A DNA stretch of 55,745 bases from Acidobacteriota bacterium (GCA_021816455.1 JAKAXU010000017.1:1-55745); one strand, 5' to 3'; shown: positions 29,184-39,408, counted from the stretch's first letter. Numbers and translations are program-made. Notes: generated by a model not told the origin, from the sequence alone.

Positions 29184-29669
29184 ATGGTCGCTTTGCCCGC
29201 AGGAATCTCTCGTCAGACCTTCACCGCCATCGTCACCGTCTGCGGCCTGATCGGAGTCCTCTTCTGGCGTGTGCGCGAAGGCCGATCCGCCGTCACCGCG
29301 CGCAAGATTCTCATTCCTCCCGTGGGCATGGCAACCGGATTCTGCATGTTCTTCGCGCCGCAGTTTCGCATTCCCTGGCTCTGGGCACTGGTTGCCTTTT
29401 TCATTGGAGCTATCCTGCTCGCCTGGCCGCTGCTGGCCACCTCGCGCCTGGAACGCGAGGGCGACGTCATCATGATGCGTCGCTCCAAAGTCTTTTTTCT
29501 GGTCATCATCGCGCTTGCCGCAGTGCGTTACTTCGCGCGCGACTACTTCGACCATCTCCTCACCCTGGAGCAGACCGGCGGCCTCTTCTTCATCCTCGCC
29601 TTCGGCATGATCCTCCGTTGGCGCTTCAGCATGTTTCGCCAGTATCAGCAGCTCATTCCAGCAGACTGA
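29184..29669 (+). CDS. CcdC-like integral membrane protein (DUF1453 family)
   Basis: 161 residues with about five hydrophobic helices. The family pattern TARKILIPPVGMATGFCMFF followed by PQFRIPWLWALVAFFIGAILL and a lone positive loop REGDVIMMRRSKVFF is typical of CcdC/YneN-type proteins first linked to cytochrome c maturation. The exact function is unclear. ATG 29184 has GGAGG 9-10 bases upstream; TTG 29175 is too close to it. Convergent with rocD, whose stop is 7 bases away. Confidence 0.7.
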   Translation: MVALPAGISRQTFTAIVTVCGLIGVLFWRVREGRSAVTARKILIPPVGMATGFCMFFAPQFRIPWLWALVAFFIGAILLAWPLLATSRLEREGDVIMMRRSKVFFLVIIALAAVRYFARDYFDHLLTLEQTGGLFFILAFGMILRWRFSMFRQYQQLIPAD

Positions 29670-29676
29670 TAGCGCT

Positions 29677-30900
29677 CTAAGCAGTCAGCACGGCTTCCAG
29701 CTGGTCCAGACCCCACTCCAGGTCTTCGCGCCGGATCACCAGCGGCGGCGCAATGCGGATCACCGTTGCATGCGTCTCCTTGCAAAGCACGCCGCGCTGC
29801 TGGAGCGCTTCACAGACCGGGCGCGCAGCCTCGTTCAGCTCGATTGCCAGCCACAGCCCGCGCCCGCGCACCTCGCGCACCCGCGCATTCCGCACGCCGC
29901 GCAGCCGCTCCAGCGCATACGCCCCCAGTTCCGCCGAGCGTGCGACCAGTCCTTCGTCCTGAATGACCCGCAGCGCCGCTCGTGCCACCGCGCACGCCAG
30001 CGGATTCCCGCCAAAGGTGCTTCCATGATCGCCCGCCTGAAAGACGCCCAGAACCTCCCGGGAAGCCAGCACCGCAGAGACCGGATAATAACCGCCCGAA
30101 AGCGCCTTGCCCAGAATCACTACATCCGGGCGAATCCCTTCGTGTTCAAAGGCGAAGAGCTTTCCCGTGCGTCCCAGTCCGGATTGAATCTCATCGGCGA
30201 TCAGCAGCACCCGGTGCTTGCGGCACAGTGCGGCTGCGGCCGCCAGATAGCCATCCGGCGGCACAATAATCCCTGCCTCGCCTTGGATCGGCTCCACCAG
30301 AAACGCAGCCGTATTCGGTGTGATCGCCCGCTCCAGCGCTGCGATGTCGCCAAAGGAAACCGCCCGGAATCCCGGCGCAAAAGGCCCGAATCCAGCCCGA
30401 TATTGCGCATCCGAGGAGAAGCCGACAATCGCAATCGTACGTCCGTGAAAATTCCCGGAGGCAACCAGAATCTCTGCCTGGTTCGGAGCGATTCCCTTCA
30501 CGGTTTCGCCCCACTTGCGTGCCGCTTTCAGTGCCGTCTCCACGCCTTCGGCTCCTGAGTTCATTGGCAACGCCATCTCATATCCTGTCAGCTCATGCAG
30601 ATCGCGATAGAGCAGCGGTAGTTGATCGTTGCGAAACGCCCGCGAGGTTAACGTCACCTTCTGCGCCTGTTCCATCATCGCCCGCAGAATCGCCGGATGG
30701 CAGTGGCCCTGATTCACCGCTGAGTAGGCAGCCAGAAAATCAAGATAGCGACGGCCCGCGACATCCTGGACCCAGGCTCCCGACGCGCGTTCAATCACCA
30801 CATCGAGCGGGTGATAGTTGTGCGCGCCGTACTGCTCTTCGAGGGCGATCAGTTCTGCGGTGGAGTATTCCCGGTCAATGGCGAGTTCCGTCGTGGTCAT
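29677..30900 (-). CDS. rocD: Ornithine--oxo-acid aminotransferase
   Basis: Converts ornithine and 2-oxoglutarate to glutamate semialdehyde and glutamate, linking arginine to proline. 407 residues, normal length. Motifs: [58 protein letters not shown] and the PLP lysine in [18 protein letters not shown] 30900 is chosen because TGAGGAAG precedes it. It follows the nitrite/sulfite reductase gene by about 100 bases on the same strand. Confidence 0.9.
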   Translation of the reverse strand: MTTTELAIDREYSTAELIALEEQYGAHNYHPLDVVIERASGAWVQDVAGRRYLDFLAAYSAVNQGHCHPAILRAMMEQAQKVTLTSRAFRNDQLPLLYRDLHELTGYEMALPMNSGAEGVETALKAARKWGETVKGIAPNQAEILVASGNFHGRTIAIVGFSSDAQYRAGFGPFAPGFRAVSFGDIAALERAITPNTAAFLVEPIQGEAGIIVPPDGYLAAAAALCRKHRVLLIADEIQSGLGRTGKLFAFEHEGIRPDVVILGKALSGGYYPVSAVLASREVLGVFQAGDHGSTFGGNPLACAVARAALRVIQDEGLVARSAELGAYALERLRGVRNARVREVRGRGLWLAIELNEAARPVCEALQQRGVLCKETHATVIRIAPPLVIRREDLEWGLDQLEAVLTA

Positions 30901-31003
30901 GGCTTCCTCAGGCAAAGAACAAAAGTGAAAATACTTTGTGCTGTTTTTATGGTAACGCCAGCTTTGTCTCGTATCTCGCGGGATTTGAACTCTATCCTCA
31001 CCC

Positions 31004-32659
31004 TCAGGCCGGGACCAAAGCCGCATCGAGAATGGAGCGCAACTCCTCGATGGAGTGGGCTGCAAACCATGCGCGCAGGTTCTGGCCATCCTCGCGTTGC
31101 TCCAGATAGCTGCGGAAAAGCCGTTCCAGCGCATCAGGAACCTCTTCGGACCGGCATCGGAAGTTCACCTGCCGTGCAAATCCCGCATGCTGGCCCAGTG
31201 CGCCGCCCAGTGCAAAATACCAGGCATCGACCAGTTTTCCCTCGTGTTTGATCTTCTTCCCTTCCAGTCCAATGTCGCCAATCCAGGCCTGTCCGCAGTT
31301 GTTTGGGCAGCCTGTCACGTGCAGCTTCAACTGCTGGTCAAAGCCCGGCAGCCGCGCGTCCATCTCCTCGGCCAGCCAGCGCGCAAATCCCTTCGTCTCC
31401 GTGATGGCCAGCTTGCAGAACTCCGTCCCCGTGCAGGCCACCGTGCCGCGCCAGAAGGGCTTTGCATCCACAAAAATTCCAAGCGACGACAGTCCATCCA
31501 GCACCTTCGCCAGATGCGCTTCCGGCACATTCGGAATCACAAAGTTCTGGTTCGCCGTCGTTCGCAGCTCTCCGCCCGCGTACTGCTCCACCAGTTCGGC
31601 CAGCGCCAGCAGCGCCTGCCCGCTCATTCGGCCGTTCAGCACGCTTGCACCTACCGCATACATCCCGGCCTGTCGCTGTGCCTGCACCCCGGAGTGATCC
31701 CTCAGCACGTCTTCCGGCACTTCGTCCGCAACCCCCGGCGCCAGCTTGTAGCCAAGAATCGCTTCCAGCTCTGCCAGAAAACGCTCCGCCGTCCACTCTT
31801 CGGCCAGAAACAGATACTTCAGCCGCGCTCGATCCCGACTCTGTCGCAGACCCTGCTGCCGCCGGAAAAGCTCGGCAATCGCCCGCACCACCGGCAACAC
31901 TTCTTCCTCACGCAGAAACGCATCCAGCTTCACCGCCAGATGTGGCTCCTTCGACAGTCCGCCGCCCACGCGCACCGAGTACCCGATCTCCCCGCCGCGA
32001 CGCACCGCCGTTATCGCCGCATCGTTGATCTCCGGATAGCTGCACCACACCGGGCAGCCTGTCACTGTGATCTTGAACTTGCGCGGCAGGTTATAGAACT
32101 CCGGATTCCCATTCAACTCGCGCGCAATCGTCCGCGCCAGCGGCGAGGCATCCACAATCTCATGCTCATGAAGCCCCGCCAGCGGGCATCCCGTCACGTT
32201 GCGCACCACATCTCCGCAGGCACTACGCGGCGAAAGTCCCACCGATTCGATCGCATCCACCACCTTCGGCAGCGCATCGATCGTCAGCCAGTGCAACTGG
32301 ATCGCCTGTCGCGTCGTAATATCGGCCAGATCGCGCGCATGATCCACCGTCAGTTGCCCGATCGTCCTCAACTGCTGCGCGTTCAGAATGCCGTTCGGCA
32401 CCGCGATGCGCATCATGAAGTACTCCGTCGTCACGCCCTCGCCGCCCTTGCCTCCGGTCACCCCCGCGCCATCGCCCTGCGTATAAATCCCCCACCACTT
32501 GAAGTAGAGGCTAGCCCACTCCGGCAGCACGCTCGTGCGGCCCTCCGCGGCAAAGCGCCGCACCTCATCCCATGCGTCCCACGGATTCTTCTCAAGCTTC
32601 AGCCGCTCCGTGCGCTGCGCTTTGGTTTCCTTCACCGGGGACTCGTTTGCATTCGTCAC
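31004..32659 (-). CDS. Ferredoxin-type nitrite/sulfite reductase
   Basis: 551 residues with the duplicated siroheme reductase fold. Siroheme and [4Fe-4S] ligands are visible in [10 protein letters not shown] and [10 protein letters not shown], each with the CxxxxxC/CxxxC spacing of the family. Earlier repeats carry [10 protein letters not shown] and VTGCPLAG. It performs the six-electron reduction of nitrite to ammonia or sulfite to sulfide with ferredoxin; motif reading alone does not decide between them. The start is GTG with GGAG 7 bases upstream. The leader contains a terminator hairpin (32698-32737), suggesting attenuation. No siroheme or uptake genes are adjacent. Confidence 0.88.
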   Translation of the reverse strand: MTNANESPVKETKAQRTERLKLEKNPWDAWDEVRRFAAEGRTSVLPEWASLYFKWWGIYTQGDGAGVTGGKGGEGVTTEYFMMRIAVPNGILNAQQLRTIGQLTVDHARDLADITTRQAIQLHWLTIDALPKVVDAIESVGLSPRSACGDVVRNVTGCPLAGLHEHEIVDASPLARTIARELNGNPEFYNLPRKFKITVTGCPVWCSYPEINDAAITAVRRGGEIGYSVRVGGGLSKEPHLAVKLDAFLREEEVLPVVRAIAELFRRQQGLRQSRDRARLKYLFLAEEWTAERFLAELEAILGYKLAPGVADEVPEDVLRDHSGVQAQRQAGMYAVGASVLNGRMSGQALLALAELVEQYAGGELRTTANQNFVIPNVPEAHLAKVLDGLSSLGIFVDAKPFWRGTVACTGTEFCKLAITETKGFARWLAEEMDARLPGFDQQLKLHVTGCPNNCGQAWIGDIGLEGKKIKHEGKLVDAWYFALGGALGQHAGFARQVNFRCRSEEVPDALERLFRSYLEQREDGQNLRAWFAAHSIEELRSILDAALVPA

Positions 32660-32697
32660 AGTCTGCTCCTGCTTTTAACGTTCTGAAAAATGGATAT

Positions 32698-32737
32698 AAA
32701 AAAACTCCGGAGGCTTTGGGCCTGCCGGAGTCTTTTT
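32698..32737 (-). terminator. Terminator in the leader of the nitrite/sulfite reductase gene
   Basis: A stem of ACTCCGG-AGGC with GCCT-CCGGAGT (11 bp, one bulged G) is followed, reading the minus strand, by seven T residues. It ends 39 bases before the GTG start, which is too close to leave room for a complete promoter and leader after it, so it probably lies within the gene's own 5' leader. The plus-strand side also has TCTTTTT, so it may act in both directions. Confidence 0.75.
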
Positions 32738-32766
32738 GCGATACCTGGAAAGTTTCTGCTGGATTC

Positions 32767-32787
32767 CTAAAGGTGCAGTCTCTTCAC
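32767..32787 (-). CDS. Possible leader peptide MKRLHL
   Basis: A six-codon frame starting with GTG, with GGAG 8 bases upstream, ends in TAG 36 bases before the terminator stem. Extended to GTG 32796 it would read MRRVKRLHL. It lies in the leader of the siroheme reductase gene. The idea is speculative: there are no cysteine codons and so short a frame is likely by chance. Confidence 0.2.
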   Translation of the reverse strand: MKRLHL

Positions 32788-32805
32788 ACGTCGCACTCCG
32801 GCGCG

Positions 32806-32825
32806 GTCGTCACACGGGTGACAAC
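32806..32825 (-). promoter_or_regulatory. Inverted repeat upstream of the nitrite/sulfite reductase gene
   Basis: GTCGTCAC ACGG GTGACAAC is an 8-bp inverted repeat with one mismatch. It can be read as a DNA operator or as an RNA hairpin in the leader. It sits between the VWFA gene stop and the terminator hairpin. Confidence 0.4.
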
Positions 32826-32894
32826 ACGGCATCGGACACGGACATGCGCTGCAGAAAAACATTATCACCAGCCTACTTCCGAATTCTCGCGAAG

Positions 32895-34493
32895 TCAACG
32901 CCTCCGCATTTCCGCGCTCTCTTTTGTCGGTTTCAACGGATCCTGCATGGGCATAATCGGTGCGGTGCGAATCTCTTTTTTGGTCACCGTCAGGGTTCCA
33001 ATCCGCTGCGATCCCACATCCCCCACAGAGACTTTAATCCGCACGGAATACTTCGGAAATCTAACCCGAAGCGGGATCGTCGTACGCAGACGTGCCCGTT
33101 CCGCCTCCGACGTCAGCGGAGTCGTTAGATACATGCTCAGGTACTGGAAGCCGCCGATCTTTCCGGAGTCCTTGTAATCGGTCGCCAGCAGCAGAAGCTG
33201 TGCTCTGTACGTCCCATCTCCGGTCCGCTCCCACTTCAATTTGCTCTCATCCACATACACGCCAATCTGGACCGATTGACTGACCGGATCGCGCGTGACC
33301 AGCGAGAGTGTGACCGGCAGCGCATTCATCTCGAAGGTTGAAAACGCGGCGTACGAAATCCCTTCGAATGTCTCTTGCTCGGGCGTCAGCGCCCCGTCCG
33401 TCTCCGGCGCATAATAGCCCTTCATGGTAATCAGACGGTACCCGGGATGCCGCACCTGCACCTCGATATTGCGGTATTCCCCGTTCGCCTTCACCTGGGT
33501 CGGCTGATACGTAAGCGTATAGTAGTTCGATTCCAGATCCACTGCCCGCCGAATGCCCTCAACCATGTCATTGCTGAAATACATCTGGCCGCCGGTCTCA
33601 TTCACAAACGATCCAAAGTAAATATTCGCGCCGAAAGGGTCCGTCGTTTGCAATCGAAGATCGCCCTGTTGCGCACCCGGGTCTTTCAGCCGATCTTGAA
33701 ATCCCGGCAGAACCGCCGAGAGCCGGATTCGCGATTCAACCAGCATGTTCACGGTCTTGCGCGCGAATGCATCCATCGTCCTTTCCTGCTCCACCGACAG
33801 GATCGACCAGATATGGACGCTCGGCCCAGAATCTCCCAACCAGAGCAGATTCTTCTTGCCAGGAATGCCCCGATTCAGCAGCGCAATCTGTTGCAACACC
33901 TCCAATGGCTTGATCTTTGCCTCGCCAAAATCCATGGGCATGATCCCATCCGGCCCAACGCCTTGCAATGCCTGCTGCAGTCGATCCCGTCTTCTCGTAT
34001 AGCCAGTCAGCAGAAGCATCTCGTTTGGATGTATCGTCAGTATCTCCATCGGCGACGGCAGGACCGCGGGCATCTTCTGCAGATATTCGCGGACCTCGTT
34101 CAGGACGTGTGTCGAACCCGGTGCCGACGTATCCAACTCATCCAGCAGCAGAATTGTCTTCGGAACCTTCGCGTCCACGGCATCGTCGGCCCGCGCACCT
34201 TTGCCGACTGCCTGTGCAGAATGCGCTTCCGGCGTTTCAAAGGAAGTGATTGTCTGCGGCGCTTTATTCTCCGTGACAAGGAAATCGTCCTTCGCCAGCC
34301 CCATCGTGACAGGCTTCCCTGCCTTGTCCAGCACCGTCACGTCCAGATACACAAGATCGGATTTCTCCTGAATCGTGGGCACCGGCTGCTTCGATCCGGA
34401 ATGGCTCCGCGGAGGACTCCCGGCCAGAGCATTCCACCCGCCCGAGGCGAGCATGACAATCGACAGAAGAGCAAACAGACACGACCTGCGCAT
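32895..34493 (-). CDS. Secreted VWFA-related protein (acidobacterial family)
   Basis: 532 residues with a signal peptide (RSCLFALLSIVMLASGGWNALAG). The start of the mature part, VYLDVTVLDKAGKPV followed by DFLVTENKAPQTI, is the typical opening of the acidobacterial VWFA-related family. The central VWA-like region carries KTILLLDELDTS and KNLLWLGDSGPS, and YYTLTYQPTQVKANGEYRNIEVQVRHPGYRL is the usual family ending. The metal site DxSxS is degenerate (DELDTS). Role unknown, likely periplasmic. ATG 34493 (Met7 of the longer frame) directly precedes the signal peptide. Confidence 0.85.
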   Translation of the reverse strand: MRRSCLFALLSIVMLASGGWNALAGSPPRSHSGSKQPVPTIQEKSDLVYLDVTVLDKAGKPVTMGLAKDDFLVTENKAPQTITSFETPEAHSAQAVGKGARADDAVDAKVPKTILLLDELDTSAPGSTHVLNEVREYLQKMPAVLPSPMEILTIHPNEMLLLTGYTRRRDRLQQALQGVGPDGIMPMDFGEAKIKPLEVLQQIALLNRGIPGKKNLLWLGDSGPSVHIWSILSVEQERTMDAFARKTVNMLVESRIRLSAVLPGFQDRLKDPGAQQGDLRLQTTDPFGANIYFGSFVNETGGQMYFSNDMVEGIRRAVDLESNYYTLTYQPTQVKANGEYRNIEVQVRHPGYRLITMKGYYAPETDGALTPEQETFEGISYAAFSTFEMNALPVTLSLVTRDPVSQSVQIGVYVDESKLKWERTGDGTYRAQLLLLATDYKDSGKIGGFQYLSMYLTTPLTSEAERARLRTTIPLRVRFPKYSVRIKVSVGDVGSQRIGTLTVTKKEIRTAPIMPMQDPLKPTKESAEMRRR

Positions 34494-34607
34494 ACCATCT
34501 CCAACCCTCATGCCAGCAAAAAGTTTTTGCTATGCCGCGGAAATCATACGCATCCCAACCAGCCCATGCAAAGCTGCTCCTGCAACACTTCCGCCTCCCC
34601 GTTGCCG

Positions 34608-34725
34608 CTAGAGTGTTTTCGCTCACACCGCTTACCGCGGAGACGCTCTCGGCGGGGCTTTTCCCCAAGGAAAAGCCTCACTCACCATTGCCCGTCTGTA
34701 TAAACCATGAGCGAAAACGCTTTAT
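34608..34725 (+). repeat. Dispersed palindromic element, copy 2 (118 bp)
   Basis: Terminal repeats CTAGAGTGTTTTCGCTCA (34608-34625) and TGAGCGAAAACGCTTTAT (34708-34725) differ slightly from copy 1. Internal hairpins are kept with changed bases: CCGC/GCGG replaces CACTG/CAGTG, GGCTTTTCC/GGAAAAGCC is kept, and GTTT pairs with AGAC by a G-U pair. It lies in the 342-base gap between the divergent VWFA and TonB-receptor genes; nothing else is recognisable there. Confidence 0.88.
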
Positions 34726-34835
34726 CCCAGCCATAAATATTGCACTCGTGCTTGCCACCGGCCGCGTGCGTGCGTATAGTGGACGGGTTCCGGAAAACAG
34801 GTTATGGGAAGAGCGCCTTCGGCAAAACGAATACG

Positions 34836-37800
34836 ATGAATCAGCCATTCAGCAACAGAACAAACGATTGTTTCATGCGCATCGCTGCTTGCAGCTCTCT
34901 GCGGCCAGCCCGCTCCAAGATCCTCGCACTGGTCGCTGCCTTCTTCCTTGTCGCAGCCGCTTCGCCTGCCGCTCCTGCGCAAAACGCCGCGCCGCAGACC
35001 GCCATCGCTTGCTCCGGCACCCTTCATGACTCTGGCGGCGCGCCCATCGCCAACGCTCGCGTCACCCTGCAATCCCCCTCTGGCCAGCGGTTGCGCGCCG
35101 TCACTGCCTCCGACGGCAGCTTCCATTTCGCCGACATAGCTCCCGGCGGTTATCAGCTTACGGTGGAGCGGGGGCACCGCAGTTACGCGGGGAGTGAGCA
35201 TGTCACACTTCCCTGGATCCTGGCCAACGGAGCCATCGGCAACCTGGACATCACGATTACCGTGCAGGGCGATCTGACCGTCTCCGGCAGTCAGCGTGTT
35301 CAGGCCACCAGCGGCGAAGATCTCTCCGGAAAAGCCGTCAGCAGTCTCCCGCTCAACAAGCGCGACTTCAGTCAACTGCTCCTGCTTGCCGCCGGCACCA
35401 TGACCGACACCAACGGAGCCACCAACTTCACCCAGCAATTTGCCATCGACGGCCAGCGCGGTGTCGAAGCCACCTTCGCCATGGACGGTGCCGACATCAG
35501 CGATCCGGAGATGGGTGGAGCCACCTTCACCAACTTCGACGTCGACGCCATCGACAGCATCCAGTCCAGCTCCGGCTGGATGCCTGCGCAGATCGGTCGC
35601 GGCGCCTCCGGCTTCACCAACATCATCACCCGCTCCGGCAGCGCAGGCTTCCACGGCTCCTTCTTCGAGTTCGTCCGCAACTCCGCCATGGACGCGCGCA
35701 ACTTCTTCGACTACTCCTCGCCCATCAACCCAGGCCGCCTGCCTCCATTCCGCCGCAACGAATTCGGCTTCACCAACGGAGGTCCGGTCGTCCTTCCCCA
35801 TCTCTACAACGGCCGCGGCAAGACATTCTACTTCGGCCAGTACCAGGGTTTCCGCCAGGTGCTCGGCACCACGCAGGTGCTGCCCGTCCCCACGGCGCAG
35901 CAGCGCGCCGGCATCGACACCATCACCACCTCCTCCGGCCAGACCGACACCCTCCATGTGCCTGTCAATCCAGCCATCGCCGCCATTCTCGCCCGTTATC
36001 CGCTGCCCAATCTTCCCTCCGGCGCTTACGGCGCGGAGACCTTCGCCACTTCCTCCAAGGTCATCACCAACGCCAATCAGTTTTCTCTCCGCCTCGACGA
36101 GCAGCTCTCCGACAAAACCCAGCTCATGGGGCGCTATGTCTGGGATCATCTCACCGGTCCCACCACCAATCCCGATCAAACCACCATTGACCCCGCCTTC
36201 GGCGTGCAATACATCGACCACCAGTCGAACGGCCTCGTCAACGTGCGTCACGCTTTCACCACGCACTTCACCTCCAGCACCTCCATCAGCGCCACGCGCA
36301 CCACGCCCGGCTTTCCCACGGCCGATCACACCGATCCCGCAGTCAAGTTCCTCGATGGATCCTTCGAGCCATTCAACTCCGCTGGCGGCTCCGTCATGAG
36401 CGCATTCGGCAATCTCTTTCAGGGCCAGCAATCGTTCGACTGGACGCGCGGATCACATCTCTTCCAGTTCGGCGGCGAGGCGCGCCTCAACCGCGACACC
36501 ACTTACTTCGGCATCAGCCCCAACGGCGAATACGACTTTGGCGGCGGCACCGCCTACTCTCCCGTCTTCATCCCCTCCTCCAGCGGTCAGAATGACGTGC
36601 AGCCCGGCGCCGCTCTGCCCGACACGCTCAGCAGCTTTCTCGTCGGCAGTCCGTTCCAGTACACCATCGCTGTCGCTCCCCCGTATTTTTCCAACGGCAC
36701 ACACATCGGTCCTGCCGCCATCAACCGCAACGCTTGGGCTCTCTATGCCCAGGACACCTGGCGCATCGACCCCACTCTCACCCTTGACTACGGCCTGCGA
36801 TGGGAGCTTTACACCCCCATCTCCGAGCGCGCCAAACGCACCTCCGGCCTCACCTTCACGCCCACTCCCGGCGGAGGTATTCAGCAGCAGTACGTCATCA
36901 ATCCCCAGCCCGGCTATCTCTTCCAGAAAGATGGATTCATGCCGCGCGTCCAACTCAGCTGGGCCGCTCCCAAAGGCTTTCAGGTTCACGTTGGCGGAGG
37001 CATCACCATCATCCCGCCCAACATCTGGCAGGACAACTTCCTCACCGGCTCCACGCCCTTTGTCGTCTACCCTCACCTGACCTCGGCCGCCGGCGCGCCC
37101 ATTCCTTACGGCTACCAGATCACGCCCAACGAGCTGCCCAACGTCTACACCCCGCAGGGTGCAAATATCTTCGCCTCCGGCAACACCAAGGACGTGCCCG
37201 CCAACACCGTCATGGACCTGAACCGCTACGAGCTGGATCTTGCCGCGCTCACTCCTTCCAAGGCCGTATCGCCGCTTGCCTTAAGTTCCATCGATCCGAA
37301 GTTCGGCAATGCCTGGCTCTACACCTGGACGCTTGGCTTTGAACACAAGATCGGCGATCTGGTCGCCGACGCGGCCTACGTCGGAACGGCTGGCGTTCAT
37401 CTCCCGCGCGAAAGCTTCCCTAACGCCTACCTCGGCGCTGGTCCTGCCGAAGCTCCCTACACCACTTTTGACAGCAAGGGAAACATCATCGGCGGCTTCG
37501 GCTTCGAGCAGGTCATCACCAACACCTCGCACTCCACCTATCACGCACTGCAAACCTCGCTCCAGGGCACCTTCGCGCACGGCGGACCCGGCGTGCAGGC
37601 CGGATACTCCTGGTCCAAATCCATCGACGACACCAGCGCCGTCACCGGCGGATTCATCTCCGGCGGCACCGGAGCGGTCGCTCCGGCATTTCCCCAGAAC
37701 CCCACCAACACCCACCTCGAAAAAGGCCCATCCACCTTCGACGTCACCCACAGCTTCACCCTCAGCGTCGCCCAGGATATGCACCTGAATCAGATTGCAT

Positions 37801-38336
37801 TCCTTCATCGCATCCGCAGAGGCTTCACCGAGGGCTGGGAACTGCTCAGTATCTCCACCCTCTCCAGCGGATCGCCCTTCACCGTACTCTCCGGCATCCA
37901 GCAGACCGGCTACGGCTCGAACGGCGTCGACCGTCCCGATCAGATCGGCAAGCCGCAGCTTTCCACCGCCCGCAAAAATCGCGAAGACTACTTCGGCCTC
38001 GGTGCCGACAATGCTTCCTATTTCTACATCCCCATCCACATTCCCGGCGGCACCGGTCCCAATCAGGGACGCTTCGGCACGCTTGGCCGCAACACCTTTC
38101 GCGGTCCGGCCTACTACGACTTCGACTACGCCCTCATCAAGGACACACCCTACGGTCATCGACGACGCGGCGGAGAACTCATCGATCTTCAGTTTCGCGG
38201 CGAGTTCTTCAACCTCTTCAACCTCGTCAACATGAGCCTGCCCGCAAATACCATCGAAGGCGCAGGCTTCGGAGAGATCAGCAGGACGGCCGGAACCTCG
38301 CGCCAGATTCAGCTTTCGCTCAAGCTCATCTACTGA
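34836..38336 (+). CDS. Oar-like TonB-dependent receptor with carboxypeptidase-regulatory domain
   Basis: An outer-membrane protein of 1166 residues. It has a signal peptide (KILALVAAFFLVAAASPAAPAQ), a carboxypeptidase-regulatory-like domain (GTLHDSGGAPIANARVTLQS, DGSFHFADIAPGGY), a plug region (LPLNKRDFSQLLLLAAG, FAIDGQRGVEATFAMDGADI, GFTNIITRSG) and a long beta barrel ending in an aromatic-terminated strand (IQLSLKLIY). Such receptors, abundant in Acidobacteriota, are thought to import sugars or other large ligands. ATG 34836 is provisional; ATG 34875 would start at the signal peptide. A ribosome-binding site is not obvious for either. Confidence 0.88.
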   Translation: MNQPFSNRTNDCFMRIAACSSLRPARSKILALVAAFFLVAAASPAAPAQNAAPQTAIACSGTLHDSGGAPIANARVTLQSPSGQRLRAVTASDGSFHFADIAPGGYQLTVERGHRSYAGSEHVTLPWILANGAIGNLDITITVQGDLTVSGSQRVQATSGEDLSGKAVSSLPLNKRDFSQLLLLAAGTMTDTNGATNFTQQFAIDGQRGVEATFAMDGADISDPEMGGATFTNFDVDAIDSIQSSSGWMPAQIGRGASGFTNIITRSGSAGFHGSFFEFVRNSAMDARNFFDYSSPINPGRLPPFRRNEFGFTNGGPVVLPHLYNGRGKTFYFGQYQGFRQVLGTTQVLPVPTAQQRAGIDTITTSSGQTDTLHVPVNPAIAAILARYPLPNLPSGAYGAETFATSSKVITNANQFSLRLDEQLSDKTQLMGRYVWDHLTGPTTNPDQTTIDPAFGVQYIDHQSNGLVNVRHAFTTHFTSSTSISATRTTPGFPTADHTDPAVKFLDGSFEPFNSAGGSVMSAFGNLFQGQQSFDWTRGSHLFQFGGEARLNRDTTYFGISPNGEYDFGGGTAYSPVFIPSSSGQNDVQPGAALPDTLSSFLVGSPFQYTIAVAPPYFSNGTHIGPAAINRNAWALYAQDTWRIDPTLTLDYGLRWELYTPISERAKRTSGLTFTPTPGGGIQQQYVINPQPGYLFQKDGFMPRVQLSWAAPKGFQVHVGGGITIIPPNIWQDNFLTGSTPFVVYPHLTSAAGAPIPYGYQITPNELPNVYTPQGANIFASGNTKDVPANTVMDLNRYELDLAALTPSKAVSPLALSSIDPKFGNAWLYTWTLGFEHKIGDLVADAAYVGTAGVHLPRESFPNAYLGAGPAEAPYTTFDSKGNIIGGFGFEQVITNTSHSTYHALQTSLQGTFAHGGPGVQAGYSWSKSIDDTSAVTGGFISGGTGAVAPAFPQNPTNTHLEKGPSTFDVTHSFTLSVAQDMHLNQIAFLHRIRRGFTEGWELLSISTLSSGSPFTVLSGIQQTGYGSNGVDRPDQIGKPQLSTARKNREDYFGLGADNASYFYIPIHIPGGTGPNQGRFGTLGRNTFRGPAYYDFDYALIKDTPYGHRRRGGELIDLQFRGEFFNLFNLVNMSLPANTIEGAGFGEISRTAGTSRQIQLSLKLIY

Positions 38337-38376
38337 GGCAGAATTGCCGAAACCAGACTGAAGGAGGCAGCCTGTT

Positions 38377-39408
38377 TTACCGTGTCGGCTGCTTCGCCAG
38401 AGGATTCTTCCAGTCGATCACCGTCGGGTCCAGTCCTGCCGGGGACCAGGCTTTCACCACCGCCTCGCCCACCTTGCCCAGCGTCTTCTGTGCTTCGTTG
38501 TCGCCCGTCCAGCGCTGGTCGGCATTCTCCTGGGTAAAGGCGGCGATCACAATCGGCCCCGCCTTCGAGGCAATCACCGCCACGTCGTTGCGCACCGCGT
38601 CCAGCGCCCCCGTCTTGTTCCCGATCGCCGAGCCTTGCTCGCTGGTGTCCAGCGTCTCCAGATAGCGCGGCAGTCCGTCGCGGTCCTGCTGCTCGCGCAG
38701 CATCGTCAGCATCTGGCCGCAGATCGGGCCATCGGCCGTCTGCGCCGGACCACCCGACAGATCGAGCCTGCACTCCACCAGCCGCTCCATGATCGATGCC
38801 ATCTCCCGCGCCGTCGTCTTGCCCAGCCCGAACTTCGGCTGATCCGCAGGCATCGCCTCGGTCGCAGGAAGAAAAATCTTCTTGTATAGCCACGTATCGT
38901 GCAGTCCCGCCGCCACAATCGTCGCGTCGATATTGTGCAGCCCAAAGCGGTCGATCGCCATATTTGTCGCCGTGTTGTCGCTCAACACCACCATCAGCGT
39001 CAACACATCGCGCAGCGTCAGCGCAAGCGGCGTATCCAGGTCATTCAGCACCCCCGATCCCGGAGCCTGATTGTCCTTCGTGAGCACCAGCTTTTCATCC
39101 ATCGACGCCTTGCCTGCACGCAACTGTTCGGCGGCGTGCAGCAGGATCGCCAGCTTAATCACCGATGCCGTCTGCACCGGCTCATCGGCCGCCAGCGCTG
39201 CCGTCTCGCCGGTGCGCAGATTTTTTGCAAAAACCGTCAGCCTGCCGTGGTGCGCGGCGGCAATCGCAGCCAGTTGCGTGTCGAGTTGCCTGTCGAGATG
39301 CGCTCTGGTCCCGACTCCGGTCTGGCTCTGAGCGACAGCGGGAAGACCAGGAAACGCCGCCCAGGCGACGATAGGAAGGACGAGCTTCGATACCAGACGG
39401 AAAAGCAT
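38377..39408 (-). CDS. Class A beta-lactamase-like serine hydrolase, deacylating Glu not found
   Basis: 343 residues with a signal peptide (cleavage near AVAQ). Penicillin-recognition motifs are complete: SVIK (Ser82, Lys85), SDN (143-145) and KTG (265-267). The omega loop reads FLPATEAMPADQPKF, where the usual ExxLN box carrying Glu166 is absent by my alignment. A penicillin-binding or weak hydrolase activity is therefore more likely than efficient resistance. Gene order on this strand is msrB, pabBC, then this gene, so co-transcription is possible. Confidence 0.8.
   Translation of the reverse strand: MLFRLVSKLVLPIVAWAAFPGLPAVAQSQTGVGTRAHLDRQLDTQLAAIAAAHHGRLTVFAKNLRTGETAALAADEPVQTASVIKLAILLHAAEQLRAGKASMDEKLVLTKDNQAPGSGVLNDLDTPLALTLRDVLTLMVVLSDNTATNMAIDRFGLHNIDATIVAAGLHDTWLYKKIFLPATEAMPADQPKFGLGKTTAREMASIMERLVECRLDLSGGPAQTADGPICGQMLTMLREQQDRDGLPRYLETLDTSEQGSAIGNKTGALDAVRNDVAVIASKAGPIVIAAFTQENADQRWTGDNEAQKTLGKVGEAVVKAWSPAGLDPTVIDWKNPLAKQPTR

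Noticed and set aside
34722..36431. Long minus-strand open frame rich in Gly/Glu/Val
   Set aside because: It is the complement of the TonB receptor N-terminus in high-GC sequence, with no protein family pattern.
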